Assembly: GCA_020249925.1 (NCBI GenBank)
Contig: JADCER010000003.1
Coordinates: 248,001-312,000, forward strand
Length of the DNA: 64,000 nt
Reading direction: 5' to 3'
Source of the DNA: Roseomonas sp.
GTDB lineage: Bacteria > Pseudomonadota > Alphaproteobacteria > Acetobacterales > Acetobacteraceae
The position numbers were made by a program, and so were the translations under genes. The notes beneath the pieces are model-generated. The model was given only the letters and a program-made list of their open reading frames with translations. It was not told the origin of the DNA and searched no databases. Positions 36,376 to 45,551 of this stretch are shown here, piece by piece. Positions within the stretch are counted from its first letter, which is position 1. Each line of letters starts with the position of its first letter.

Positions 36376-36401
36376 GACCCCCAAGCGAAAGACCCGAGAT
36401 A

Positions 36402-36911
36402 ATGTCAGAAACCGAAGCCCCTGCCGGGGATGCCGAAAACACCCTGCTCATGGAAATCGAACATGGCACGGTGACCATCAAGCTGCGGCCCGATCTGGCG
36501 CCCCTGCATGTGGAACGGATCAAAACCCTGGCGCGCAAGGGGTTCTACGACAATGTGCCCTTCCATCGCGTGATCGAAGGCTTCATGGCCCAAGGTGGCG
36601 ACCCGACCGGCACCGGGACGGGTGGTTCGGATTTGCCGGATCTGCCGGCGGAATTCAGCGAACCGTCGCGCGCGCGCTTCCTGCGCGGCGTTTGCGGCAT
36701 GGCGCGCACCAGCAACCCCGATAGCGCGAATAGCCAATTCTTCATCATGTTCGCACCCATCCCAAGCCTTGATGGCCAATATACCATTTGGGGTGAGGTC
36801 ACTGCCGGCATGGACGCGGTGGACAAGATCAAGCGCGGTTCTGGTGGGTCCGGCATGGTTCAGGGGCCCGACCGTATTCGCAGCATGAAGGTTGCGGCGG
36901 ATAACGCCTGA
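36402..36911 (+). CDS. ppiB: Cyclophilin-type peptidyl-prolyl isomerase, cytoplasmic
   Basis: 169 residues from the ATG at 36402; no signal peptide, so cytoplasmic. The core repeats that of the preceding gene almost word for word (FHRVIEGFMAQGGDPTGTG, NSANSQFFIMF, LDGQYTIWG), showing recent or conserved duplication. It is the general PpiB-like isomerase of the cytosol. It is followed after about 50 bp by a tRNA-Lys gene. An upstream TTG in frame at 36372 overlaps the previous stop and is less likely. Confidence 0.92.
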   Translation: MSETEAPAGDAENTLLMEIEHGTVTIKLRPDLAPLHVERIKTLARKGFYDNVPFHRVIEGFMAQGGDPTGTGTGGSDLPDLPAEFSEPSRARFLRGVCGMARTSNPDSANSQFFIMFAPIPSLDGQYTIWGEVTAGMDAVDKIKRGSGGSGMVQGPDRIRSMKVAADNA

Positions 36912-36964
36912 CGCCTGCTGTTGGTAAAGGCGCGGCGCCGTGCTATGGCGCCGCCTCTGTTTGG

Positions 36965-37040
36965 GAGCTCGTAGCTCAGCTGGTAGAGCAACGGACTTTT
37001 AATCTGTAGGTCGAGGGTTCGAATCCCTCCGAGCTCACCA
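36965..37040 (+). tRNA. tRNA-Lys (anticodon TTT)
   Basis: A 76-nt cloverleaf. The acceptor stem GAGCTCG pairs with CGAGCTC, followed by A and an encoded CCA. The D arm is GCTCAGCTGGTAGAGC, the anticodon loop CTTTTAA gives anticodon TTT, and the T arm is GAGGGTTCGAATCCCTC. All stems close without mismatch. It reads AAA and, with modified wobble U, AAG. Confidence 0.97.
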
Positions 37041-37150
37041 ATTTCGTTTCCCACTGGCTGCCGCGGAATATTGCCACGCGGTCTTCCCTTCCATAGGCTT
37101 TTGACTTCAGGCCAGATGCGGGCTTCGGCCTGCCGCGGCATGGGTGGGGA

Positions 37151-38038
37151 GTGATCGTCATGAAAAGCGCGCCAACCGCGCAAATTCCAGGGGTGTATCA
37201 TCGCCGGGTCGGGGACATTATTGTCACTGCGATCAGCGATGGTTTTCTGGATGGCAACCTGGATGCGCTGCGCAACATCACCGAAGATGAGGCGCGGCAA
37301 ATCCTGACCGAAAACTTCCAGCCAGTGCGCCGCACGGAGGTGAATGCCTTTCTGATTTGGTCAGCAGGGCGGCTTGCCTTGATCGAAACCGGCTGCGGCA
37401 ATTACATGCAGCCAAGCTCTGGCAAGATCCTGGCGAACCTAAAGGCGCTTGGCGTTGATCCCGCCGATATTGACGTGGTGATGCTGACGCATATGCACCC
37501 AGATCATTCCGCTGGCCTTACGGATATGACCACGGGCAGGACGCATTACCCCAATGCCGAATTGGTCATGCATGAAAACGAACCGAAGCATTGGTTCGAT
37601 GATGGCGCGATGGCCAAAGGCACGGAACGCGAAAAGAAGCTGTATTTCCAGGCTGGGCGGGAACAGGTGTTGCCGTACAAGGACCGCTGGCGGCTATTCC
37701 AGAAGGGTGAGGTCTTCCCCGGTGTGACCGCCATGCCGCTGCATGGCCACACACCTGGCCATTCCGGCTATCTGGTAGCATCGGGCCAGGACCAGTTGCT
37801 GATCTGGGGCGATACTGTCCATGTGCCGGAAGTGCAAACCGCGCGCCCGGAAGTCTGCATGGCATTCGATACGGATACAAAGGCGGCGGAAGCAACGCGG
37901 AGGCGCGTTTTTGACATGGTCGCGACGGACAGGCTTTTGATCACAGGAATGCATTTGCATTTTCCTGGCTTCTCGCACCTCGTGCCACGCGGCAGCGGGT
38001 ATCAGCTGATACCGGCGCCTTCGGAACAACAAATCTAG
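37151..38038 (+). CDS. MBL-fold metallo-hydrolase
   Basis: 295 residues from GTG at 37151 (an ATG at 37160 is equally possible; GGTGGGGA precedes both). The metal motif THMHPDHSAG (H-x-H-x-D-H) at about residue 117, HGHTPGHSGY and IWGDTVH give a full dinuclear zinc or iron site. No signal peptide is apparent. The family covers lactonases, thioesterases and many others, so the substrate is open. It is 15 bp ahead of the isocitrate lyase/PEP mutase-family gene and starts the rightward run that leads into the F420 genes, so it may hydrolyse an intermediate of the same pathway. Confidence 0.85.
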   Translation: MIVMKSAPTAQIPGVYHRRVGDIIVTAISDGFLDGNLDALRNITEDEARQILTENFQPVRRTEVNAFLIWSAGRLALIETGCGNYMQPSSGKILANLKALGVDPADIDVVMLTHMHPDHSAGLTDMTTGRTHYPNAELVMHENEPKHWFDDGAMAKGTEREKKLYFQAGREQVLPYKDRWRLFQKGEVFPGVTAMPLHGHTPGHSGYLVASGQDQLLIWGDTVHVPEVQTARPEVCMAFDTDTKAAEATRRRVFDMVATDRLLITGMHLHFPGFSHLVPRGSGYQLIPAPSEQQI

Positions 38039-38053
38039 ATGAAGGAGGGCGCC

Positions 38054-38914
38054 ATGAACGCCGCCGATCGCTTGCGCCAACGCCTGAAGGCCGGCGGCAT
38101 CATCGCCGCCCCCGGCGCGCCCGATAGCCTGACCGCGCGGCTGATTGAGCAGGCGGGTTTTGAGGCGATTTACATGACCGGCTTTGGCGCCACGGCGTCT
38201 CGGCTCGGGCGGCCCGATATCGGGTTGCTGACGCAGACGGAAATGACCACCCATGCGCGGGATATGGCGCGCGCGGTAAGCATTCCGATCATTGCCGATG
38301 CGGATACGGGCTATGGCGGCCCCGCCAATATCGCGCGCACGATTGAAGAATATACCCAGGCCGGCGTTGCCGCGATCCATCTGGAAGATCAGGTAGCGCC
38401 GAAGCGCTGCGGGCAATTGGCCGGCATCAGGCTGATCCCGGCGGAAGAAAATGTGCGGCGCCTGCAATGCGCCATCGCGTCCCGCCCCGCCAATGGGCCG
38501 CTAATTATCGGGCGGACAGATGCCATGCCGGCGATTGGCCCGGAAGAAGCTGTGCGCCGCGCGCTGATGTATCAGGATGCCGGTGTTGATCTGGTATTCG
38601 TTGATGGTCTCAAGAAAATCGCCGAGGTTGAGATTGTGGCGCGGCAGGTGCCCGGCCCCAAGGTGCTGAGCATTGTGGATGGCAATGAAACCACGGCGCT
38701 GACGATACGTGATTTGGAACAAATGGGCTTTGCTGTCGTGTTCTATGCGATGACGGCGCTATTCACCGCTGCGCGCGCGGTGGCGGATGCCTTGGCCGTG
38801 CTGAAGCGCGATGGCTCGCCGGCAAAGGCAGCGAGTGCCATGATGAGCTATGCGGAATTCAGCGCCCTGGTTGATCTGCCGCGCTTTCAGGCGCTTGATG
38901 AAACCTTCGGCTGA
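38054..38914 (+). CDS. Isocitrate lyase / PEP mutase family enzyme
   Basis: 286 residues from the ATG at 38054, chosen because GGAGG lies six bases upstream; an ATG at 38039 would place that site inside the gene. The family pattern is complete: GAPDSLTARLIEQAGFEAIYMTGFG, the metal-binding DADTGYGG, and the flexible catalytic loop DQVAPKRCG. PKRCG loops occur in carboxyphosphonoenolpyruvate mutase, oxaloacetate decarboxylase and methylisocitrate lyase relatives; I cannot separate these by eye. It would cleave or form a C-C or P-C bond next to a carboxylate. It lies 30 bp before the first LLM oxidoreductase gene. Confidence 0.85.
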   Translation: MNAADRLRQRLKAGGIIAAPGAPDSLTARLIEQAGFEAIYMTGFGATASRLGRPDIGLLTQTEMTTHARDMARAVSIPIIADADTGYGGPANIARTIEEYTQAGVAAIHLEDQVAPKRCGQLAGIRLIPAEENVRRLQCAIASRPANGPLIIGRTDAMPAIGPEEAVRRALMYQDAGVDLVFVDGLKKIAEVEIVARQVPGPKVLSIVDGNETTALTIRDLEQMGFAVVFYAMTALFTAARAVADALAVLKRDGSPAKAASAMMSYAEFSALVDLPRFQALDETFG

Positions 38915-38943
38915 CCCAGGTTACGCGGAAAAGGATCACAATC

Positions 38944-39804
38944 ATGCAATTCGGTCGTTTGGGCGTTTGGTGTTCCACAGATCGGCTGGATGCGGCAGCC
39001 TTGCGCGCCTTGCTGAACCGCGTGGAGGATTTTGGCTATGGCAGCTTCTGGTATCCTGAATCGCGCGGTTATGAATCCATGGCGCTGGCTGGGTTTTTGC
39101 TGGCGAATAGCAAGAAGCTTGTGGTCGGCAGTTCGATTGCGAATATCTATGCGCGGGATGCCTTCACGGCACGCCGCGGCCTTGCCACGCTGAATGCGCT
39201 GCATGAAGGCCGCTTCGCGCTGGGGCTTGGTGTCAGCCATATCCCGATGGTGGAAGGCTTGCGCGGGCATCGCTACGAAAAACCCATCCCGGCCATGCGC
39301 GGCTATCTTGAAGGCTTGCGCAAGGCGGGTACCGATACGCTGGAAGGTCCGGTGCTGCTGGCAGCGCTTGGGCCGAAAATGCTCGCCCTTTCGGGCAGCG
39401 CGGCTGATGGTGCGGTGCCGTACAACGTAACACCGGAACACACCGCCCAGGCCGCAGCCATTCTTGGCCCGGGCAAGGTGTTGGCGGTGGAACAAAAGGT
39501 CTGCATCGAAACCGACCCGGCGCGCGCGCGCGCCCTCGGGCGACGAGAACTCTCCCGCTATATGGTGCTGCCGAATTACGTGAATAATTGGCTGCGGCTT
39601 GGTTTTTCTGAAGCCGAGCTTGCCAATGGCGGCAGTGATCGTTTCATTGATGCGATGGTGCTGCATGGTGATGCTGCAACGGTGAAGGCCGGGCTGCGCG
39701 CGCATTTCACCGCCGGGGCCACGCATGTTTGCATCCAGCCGGTGACGGATGATGGTGATGTCGCGCATCGGGATGCGATGCTCGCTGCGCTGGCGGATAC
39801 GTGA
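38944..39804 (+). CDS. LLM-class F420-dependent oxidoreductase (TIGR03620-like)
   Basis: 286 residues, luciferase-like TIM barrel. Seen are the start [34 protein letters not shown], the [22 protein letters not shown] stretch and [20 protein letters not shown], matching the group I know as TIGR03620 F420 enzymes. The substrate is unknown. It directly precedes fgd with their stop and start overlapping (TGATG), so they are cotranslated and this enzyme probably uses the F420H2 that Fgd makes. Confidence 0.82.
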   Translation: MQFGRLGVWCSTDRLDAAALRALLNRVEDFGYGSFWYPESRGYESMALAGFLLANSKKLVVGSSIANIYARDAFTARRGLATLNALHEGRFALGLGVSHIPMVEGLRGHRYEKPIPAMRGYLEGLRKAGTDTLEGPVLLAALGPKMLALSGSAADGAVPYNVTPEHTAQAAAILGPGKVLAVEQKVCIETDPARARALGRRELSRYMVLPNYVNNWLRLGFSEAELANGGSDRFIDAMVLHGDAATVKAGLRAHFTAGATHVCIQPVTDDGDVAHRDAMLAALADT

Positions 39805-40814
39805 TGGCCATGTTGAAGCTTGGCTATAAGGCATCCGCCGAACAATTCGCGCCAGCGCAGTTGCTGGATTTTGGCGTGCTGGCAGAGGAGATGGGCTTCG
39901 ATAGCTGCTTCATCTCAGACCATTTCCAGCCCTGGAAACACACGGGCGGCCATGCGCCGAATTCCCTGGTGTGGCTTGGCGCGCTTGGGGCGCGTACGCA
40001 AAGGCTTGTGATGGGCACGAGCGTGCTGACGCCGACCTTTCGTTACCATCCTTCCATTGTGGCGCAGGCTTTCGGTACGCTTGGTTCGATGTTTCCAGGC
40101 CGCGTCATTCTTGGCATCGGCACAGGTGAAGGACTGAATGAGGTGCCATCCACCGGCCAGCCCTGGCCGGAATTCAAGGAACGCTTCGCCCGCATGCGTG
40201 AAGCCGTGCAATTGATGCGCAAGCTTTGGACCGAAGACCGCGTGAGCTTTGAGGGGCAATATTACCGCACCGAACACGCCACCATTTATGATCGGCCCGC
40301 GACGCCCGTGCCGATTTATGTGGCGGCTGCCGGCGCCATGGTCGCAAAATATGCCGGCCGTGCCGGCGATGGCTTTATCTGCACCAGCGGCAAGAAACCG
40401 GAGCTTTACACCGAAACCCTGCTGCCGAATGTGATGGCGGGGTTGGAAGCCGCAGCAGCACCGAAGCCCGATTATGATCGCATGATTGAAGTGAAGGTTT
40501 CCTTCGATACGGACAAGCAGCGCGCCTTGGAAGATACGCGCCATTGGGCAGCGCTGGCGCTTTCGTCAGAAGAAAAAATGTCGGTGGAAGACCCGATGGA
40601 GATGGAGCGCCTTGCCGATGCGCTGCCGCTTGAGCGCGCGGCCAGCCGCTGGATCGTTTCCAATGATCCCGAAGAACATGTGGAGCGTATTGGTTATTAT
40701 GTCAGCCTCGGCTTCCGGCATTTGGTGTTTCACGCACCGGGGCCGGATCAGGCGCGGTTTTTGCGGCTCTATGGGGAGCAGGTGCTGCCACTGCTGCGCC
40801 GCCGCTTCGCTTGA
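39804..40814 (+). CDS. fgd: F420-dependent glucose-6-phosphate dehydrogenase (FGD1-like)
   Basis: 336 residues from the ATG at 39804, the same length as mycobacterial FGD1. Residue numbers match without gaps through Glu13, Asp39, His40 and Trp44 (SDHFQPWKH) and Glu109 (GTGEGLNE), which form the F420 and catalytic site in FGD1. The three phosphate-binding residues also have equivalents one position earlier: Lys197 in TSGKK, Lys258 in SEEKMS and Arg282 in ASRWIV. The sequence should therefore oxidise glucose 6-phosphate (or a close sugar phosphate) to 6-phosphogluconolactone and reduce F420. It overlaps cofE by 4 bp. Comparison is from memory. Confidence 0.9.
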   Translation: MAMLKLGYKASAEQFAPAQLLDFGVLAEEMGFDSCFISDHFQPWKHTGGHAPNSLVWLGALGARTQRLVMGTSVLTPTFRYHPSIVAQAFGTLGSMFPGRVILGIGTGEGLNEVPSTGQPWPEFKERFARMREAVQLMRKLWTEDRVSFEGQYYRTEHATIYDRPATPVPIYVAAAGAMVAKYAGRAGDGFICTSGKKPELYTETLLPNVMAGLEAAAAPKPDYDRMIEVKVSFDTDKQRALEDTRHWAALALSSEEKMSVEDPMEMERLADALPLERAASRWIVSNDPEEHVERIGYYVSLGFRHLVFHAPGPDQARFLRLYGEQVLPLLRRRFA

Positions 40815-41551
40815 AGGCCGCGCTGCAGCTTTTTGCGCTTCCTGGCCTGCCCATGGTGCAGGCGGGCGATGATTTGGCGGGCTTGCTTTCGGCTGCCATG
40901 GCGCGCGCTGGCCTTGCGCCACAACAGGGCGATGTGCTGGCGGTTGCGCAGAAAATCGTGAGCAAGGCCGAAGGGCGGAGCATTGCGCTCGCTTCGGTGC
41001 AGCCCTCGGTGACAGCGCACGAACTTGCTGAGCAGACTGGCAAGGATGCGCGCCTGGTCGAGCTGATCCTTTCCGAATCAGAATACGTAGTGCGCGCGCG
41101 GCCCAACCTGATTATCGTCAAGCATCGGCTTGGCTTTGTCATGGCCAATGCCGGCATTGACCAATCCAATATCGGCGCTGATGGCCATGCCTTGCTGTTG
41201 CCGCGCGACCCTGACGGGAGCGCGGCGGCGCTTGCCGCACGGCTCGGTCTGCCCGTGGTGATCACGGATAGTTTCGGCCGCGCCTGGCGACGCGGGACGG
41301 TGGGTGTTGCGATTGGCGCGGCGGGCTTGCCGGCCTTGTGCGATTTGCGCGGCCAGCCGGATTTGTTTGGCCGCACACTGATGGTCAGCATCACAGGTTT
41401 CGCCGATGAAATCGCTGCTGCGGCGGGCCTGGTGATGGGGCAGGGGGCTGAGGGTCAACCAGCGGTGCTGGTACGCGGGCTGTCCTGGTCCGGCGCGGCA
41501 AACCCTGCGGCTGAATTGCTGCGCCCAGCGCAGGAGGATCTTTTCCCGTGA
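40811..41551 (+). CDS. cofE: Coenzyme F420-0:L-glutamate ligase
   Basis: 246 residues from a TTG start that overlaps the fgd stop (TTGA). It matches CofE/FbiB N-terminal domain: [59 protein letters not shown] and [17 protein letters not shown], the last two highly conserved. CofE adds gamma-linked glutamates to F420-0 using GTP. Unlike mycobacterial FbiB it has no C-terminal nitroreductase-like domain for reducing dehydro-F420, so that step, if needed, lies elsewhere. It overlaps cofD by 4 bp. Confidence 0.95.
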   Translation: MKAALQLFALPGLPMVQAGDDLAGLLSAAMARAGLAPQQGDVLAVAQKIVSKAEGRSIALASVQPSVTAHELAEQTGKDARLVELILSESEYVVRARPNLIIVKHRLGFVMANAGIDQSNIGADGHALLLPRDPDGSAAALAARLGLPVVITDSFGRAWRRGTVGVAIGAAGLPALCDLRGQPDLFGRTLMVSITGFADEIAAAAGLVMGQGAEGQPAVLVRGLSWSGAANPAAELLRPAQEDLFP

Positions 41552-42468
41552 TCATCGCGCTTTCCGGTGGCATTGGCGGGGCGAAGTTGGCACTTGGTCT
41601 TTCGCGCATTTTGCCGCCGGAGGAATTGCTGATCATCGCCAATACCGGCGATGATTTCGAACATTACGGCCTCACGATCTGCCCAGATACGGACACGCTT
41701 TTGTATACGCTGGCGGGGTTGGATAATCCCAAGCTCGGCTGGGGGCGCGCGGATGAAAGCTGGGCTTTCATGGAAACGCTCGCAGCCCTTGACGGGGCGG
41801 ATTGGTTTCGCCTGGGTGATCGCGATTTGGCGTTGCATGTGCTGCGCAGCCATCGTCTGGCGGCCGGCGAAACGCTTTCAACCATCACGGATGATGTGCG
41901 GCAGCGCTTCGGCATCGGCCCGCGCATCCTGCCGATGAGCGATGATCCGGTGCGCACGCAAATCAACACGGATCAAGGCTGGCTGGATTTTCAGGATTGG
42001 TTCGTGCGGCTGCGTGCTGAACCCATGGTACGGGCAGTGAGATTTGCCGGCGTTGAACAGGCGCGCCCACAACCCGCCTTGCTGGAAGCGTTGCGCGCAA
42101 AACCGCGCGGCATTGTAATTTGCCCGAGCAATCCCTTCATCAGCATCGAACCCATCCTGGCCCTGCCGGGGTTGCGCGAAACCATCGCCGCATCCGGCGC
42201 GCCTGTTGTGGCGGTATCACCCATCATCGCCGGGCAGGCGGTGAAAGGGCCAACGGCGCGCATGTTTGCAGCGCTTGGCGTCCCCCCAAGTGCCGCCGCT
42301 GTTGCCGCGCGCTATGGCGATTTGCTGGATGGTTTCGTGATGGAACATGGCGATGATGCGGCGGGAATTACGCCGCGCGTGTTCTATGCGGCGACGCTGA
42401 TGCGCGATCTGGAGGACAAGATCGCCCTCGCGCGGCAGGTGCTGGCGGCGATTGACGCGCTTAGATGA
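41548..42468 (+). CDS. cofD: 2-phospho-L-lactate (or PEP) transferase
   Basis: 306 residues from a GTG start overlapping cofE. CofD/FbiA features are all present: the N-terminal IALSGGIGGAKLALGLS, the strand IIANTGDDFEHYGLTICPDTDT, ESWAFMETLAAL and RLGDRDLALHVLRS. It joins the phospholactyl-type group from the GDP/GTP-activated precursor (made by CofC) to Fo, yielding F420-0 or dehydro-F420-0. Whether the native precursor is 2-phospholactate, phosphoenolpyruvate or 3-phosphoglycerate cannot be told by eye. It overlaps cofC by 4 bp. Confidence 0.95.
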   Translation: MIIALSGGIGGAKLALGLSRILPPEELLIIANTGDDFEHYGLTICPDTDTLLYTLAGLDNPKLGWGRADESWAFMETLAALDGADWFRLGDRDLALHVLRSHRLAAGETLSTITDDVRQRFGIGPRILPMSDDPVRTQINTDQGWLDFQDWFVRLRAEPMVRAVRFAGVEQARPQPALLEALRAKPRGIVICPSNPFISIEPILALPGLRETIAASGAPVVAVSPIIAGQAVKGPTARMFAALGVPPSAAAVAARYGDLLDGFVMEHGDDAAGITPRVFYAATLMRDLEDKIALARQVLAAIDALR

Positions 42469-43124
42469 AGCCTTGGGCCATCCTGCCGGTGAAGGAGATG
42501 GTGGGGGCAAAACAGCGCCTTGCGTCCTTGCTTTCCCCTGAAGAACGCATAGCACTGATGCAGGTGATGTTGCGCGATGTGCTGACGGCACTATCGGCTG
42601 CGCAAGGCTTGGCTGGTATAGCGCTGGTGACGCTTGATCCTTGGGCGCAGGCGCTTGCGCGGGAACATGGCGCGCGGATCATCACGGAAGGTGCGCGGGC
42701 AGGGCATACCGGCGCGGTAACGGCTGCGGCATTGGTGTTAAAGGCGGAAGGTCTCGCAGCCATTCTGACGCTGCCCGGCGATATTCCCGCCGTGAAAACG
42801 CCAGAGGTTGAAGCACTGATTGCAGCGGCAAGCACCTCGCCCGCTTTCATCATCGCGCCCGCGCATGATGAGCAGGGTTCGAACGCCATCCTGATGTCAC
42901 CACCCGATGCGGTGAAGCTGCGCTTTGGTGAGGATAGCTATTTTCCGCATCTGGCGGCCGCGCGCGCAGCGCGCATTGCACCGCAAATCCTGCGCCTGCC
43001 GGGCATTGCCATGGATATTGACCACCCCGCCGATATCGCGCGCTTCGCACGCATTCCAGAAGCCAAGGGCACGCAAACCCTGGCCTGGCTCAGGCAAAAC
43101 GGCATTCTCAGCCGCCTGGCTTAA
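42465..43124 (+). CDS. cofC: 2-phospho-L-lactate (or PEP) guanylyltransferase
   Basis: 219 residues. N-terminal WAILPVKEMVGAKQRLASLLSPEER is the CofC/FbiD signature (V-P-V-K-x5-K-x-R-L), followed by VMLRDVLTAL and the nucleotide-binding stretch ILTLPGDIPAVKTPEV. It activates a three-carbon phosphoacid with GTP for CofD. It is the last of the five genes (LLM, fgd, cofE, cofD, cofC) that overlap end to start without gaps. Its TAA stop interlocks with the stop of the convergent fbiC gene (43121-43124). Confidence 0.92.
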   Translation: MKPWAILPVKEMVGAKQRLASLLSPEERIALMQVMLRDVLTALSAAQGLAGIALVTLDPWAQALAREHGARIITEGARAGHTGAVTAAALVLKAEGLAAILTLPGDIPAVKTPEVEALIAAASTSPAFIIAPAHDEQGSNAILMSPPDAVKLRFGEDSYFPHLAAARAARIAPQILRLPGIAMDIDHPADIARFARIPEAKGTQTLAWLRQNGILSRLA

Positions 43125-45481
43125 TCGGCGGCCAATACGGCGCGCTTGCGCGGCGCGGTTTGCACCATGGGCAAAAGCGGTGCAGCGCGGCGCGAAGCAT
43201 CTTCGCGTTCGCGCGCAACGGCGCCATAGATTGTGCTGCGCTGCATCGGCTGGCGTCCGATGGAATGGATCAGGCGTTCCATCGCCGCCGGCGGGAATTC
43301 CTGGCCGTGCTCCGTGCCGGCAGCGCGGCTGATGCTCTCATTCATCAGCGTGCCGCCCAGATCATTCGCCCCCGCTTGCAAGGCCATCGCCGCACCTTCG
43401 GGGCCCATCTTCACCCAGCTTGTTTGGATATTGGTGAAATGCGGATGAAGCACCAAACGCGCAACGCTGTGCATCAACAGCGCCTCACGGAAACTGGGGC
43501 CACGGCGCGCCAGGCCCCGCAGATACATGGGCGCTTCCATATGCACGAAAGGCAGCGGCACGAATTCGGTAAAGCCGCCCGTTTCTGCTTGCAAATCGCG
43601 CAGCACCAGCAAGTGCCGCGCCCAATGCAAGGGCGCTTCCACATGGCCAAACATGATGGTGGCGGTACTGCGCAGGCCGAGCCCATGCGCAGCCCGCATC
43701 ACGGCCTGCCATTCCGCCGTGTTCACCTTATCCGGGCAGATGATGGCGCGTATGTCATCATCCAAAATCTCTGCTGCCGTACCCGGCAAAGTGCCTAGCC
43801 CGGCATCGCGCAAGCGCGCCAGGAATGCCGAAAGCGAAAGCCCAAGCGTGCGCGCGCCCTGATGGATTTCCAGTGCAGAGAAGGCGTGGATATGCATATC
43901 CGGCACGGCCTGTTTGATGGCGCGGCAAATCGCTTCATAGGTTGCACCGGTATAATCAGGGTGGATGCCGCCTTGCAGGCAGACCTCGGTCGCGCCGCGC
44001 GCCCAGGCTTCCTTGGCACGACGGGTAATCTCCGCGTGATCGAGATCATAGGCCGGGCCGCGCAGTGCTTCATGCGTCTTGCCCTTGCTGAAGGCGCAGA
44101 AGCTGCAGCGATAGGTGCAGATATTGGTATAGTTGATGTTGCGATTGACCACATAGCGTACGGTATCGCCCGTCACTGCCTGGCGCAGCCGATCCGCAGC
44201 AGCCATGACATGCGCCTGATCCGCATCCCGCGCGGCAAACAGCGTTTCAATCGCCGGCGCATCAAGCCTTTCGCCCTGGGCGGCGCACTCCACCAAACCT
44301 GCCAGCCTTGCATCAGTGGCGCTTAACAACGGCGCGGCAAGGCGCGGCAACGTCAGCGCACCAGGGGACCAATCATCGCCACGCGCAAAGCCGGCTGCGT
44401 CACTCGCACGCAGCAGCGCCGTTGCGATGCGTGGCGCGAACCATTCGCGCGGCGCACGGACATAGGCAGGATAGGCCGGCAGGCGCTGTACCAGCACCTT
44501 GCCCATGCTGGCGGTTTTCTCAGCCAGTGTCGCAATCGCGGGCCAGGGCGCTTCCGGGTTCACATGATCCGGCGTTACCGGCGAAATGCCGCCCCAATCA
44601 TTGATGCCGGCGGCGATCAGGCTTGGATAGGTGCCGGGCGAAAGATTGGGCGGCGCCTGGATATTCGCCTCAGCACCCAGAATGATGCGCGCTGAGGCAA
44701 TGGTCCAGAGCAGATCATCCAAATCGGGCTCATCCGCATCTGCGCGTTTGGTGCGTGGCTTGGCACGAAAATTCTGGATGATGACTTCCTGCACATGCCC
44801 GTAACGCGCATGGCTTTGCGCAATAGCGCGCAAGGCGTCCAAGCGCTCCGCGCGGGTTTCGCCAATGCCAATCAGAATGCCGGTAGTGAAGGGAATCCGC
44901 GCCGCACCCGCTTCGTTCAGCACCGCAAGCCGGATGGCCGGGTGCTTGTCCGGGCTGCCATGATGCACACCGCCGGGTGCGCAAAGCCTTTCGCTGGTGC
45001 TTTCCAGCATGATGCCTTGGCTCGCGGTCACATCGCGCAGCGCCAGCAACTCCGCCTTATCCATCACACCGGGATTGGCATGCGGCAGCAGCCCGGTTTC
45101 GCGCAGCACCAGATCACACATGGCCATCAGATAGGCGATCGTACTGGCATGGCCCATTTCTGCCAAGGCGTCGCGCGCTTGGTGCCAGCGCAATTCGGGC
45201 TTATCGCCAAGCGTGAATAGCGCTTCCGTACAGCCGGCCTTGGCGCCGGCGCGCGCAATCGCCAGCACTTCCTCCGGCGTCAGATACGCAGCACGTCCCG
45301 CGCGCGGCTTTTCGGCGAAGGTGCAGTAATGGCAGACATCGCGGCAGAGCTTGGTCAGCGGAATGAAGACCTTGCGCGAATAGGACATGACGCGCCCATG
45401 CCCGGCGTCGCGCAAAGCGGCCGCTTCCGCCATCAGTTCCTTGAGCGGCGTTGTTTCCAGCCTGTCCAGCACCCTTGCCAT
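43121..45481 (-). CDS. fbiC: Fo synthase, fused CofG-CofH (FbiC)
   Basis: 786 residues joining two radical-SAM enzymes. The N-terminal half is CofG-like with the cluster motif C46-x3-C50-x2-C53 (CRDVCHYC). The C-terminal half is CofH-like with C455-x3-C459-x2-C462 (CTYRCSFC) and LQGGIHPDYTG. Together they build the deazaflavin Fo from tyrosine and 5-amino-6-ribitylaminouracil. Separate CofG and CofH are usual in archaea; the fused form is the actinobacterial style. The ATG at 45481 directly abuts GGAGG, so a GTG at 45472, nine bases from it, may be the true start. Confidence 0.95.
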   Translation of the reverse strand: MARVLDRLETTPLKELMAEAAALRDAGHGRVMSYSRKVFIPLTKLCRDVCHYCTFAEKPRAGRAAYLTPEEVLAIARAGAKAGCTEALFTLGDKPELRWHQARDALAEMGHASTIAYLMAMCDLVLRETGLLPHANPGVMDKAELLALRDVTASQGIMLESTSERLCAPGGVHHGSPDKHPAIRLAVLNEAGAARIPFTTGILIGIGETRAERLDALRAIAQSHARYGHVQEVIIQNFRAKPRTKRADADEPDLDDLLWTIASARIILGAEANIQAPPNLSPGTYPSLIAAGINDWGGISPVTPDHVNPEAPWPAIATLAEKTASMGKVLVQRLPAYPAYVRAPREWFAPRIATALLRASDAAGFARGDDWSPGALTLPRLAAPLLSATDARLAGLVECAAQGERLDAPAIETLFAARDADQAHVMAAADRLRQAVTGDTVRYVVNRNINYTNICTYRCSFCAFSKGKTHEALRGPAYDLDHAEITRRAKEAWARGATEVCLQGGIHPDYTGATYEAICRAIKQAVPDMHIHAFSALEIHQGARTLGLSLSAFLARLRDAGLGTLPGTAAEILDDDIRAIICPDKVNTAEWQAVMRAAHGLGLRSTATIMFGHVEAPLHWARHLLVLRDLQAETGGFTEFVPLPFVHMEAPMYLRGLARRGPSFREALLMHSVARLVLHPHFTNIQTSWVKMGPEGAAMALQAGANDLGGTLMNESISRAAGTEHGQEFPPAAMERLIHSIGRQPMQRSTIYGAVAREREDASRRAAPLLPMVQTAPRKRAVLAAD

Positions 45482-45551
45482 CCTCCTTCCCCTGGCCCCA
45501 TCGTGTGGGAAGGCCGCGCCAGATGCAATGCGCGGGGATGGGAGGCCCAAA

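Noticed and set aside
9544-38914. A phosphonate biosynthesis system made of the PhnW-like enzyme and the PEP mutase-family enzyme
   Set aside because: The two genes are 28 kb apart in unrelated units, no phosphonopyruvate decarboxylase is present, and the PKRCG loop of the second enzyme does not single out PEP mutase.
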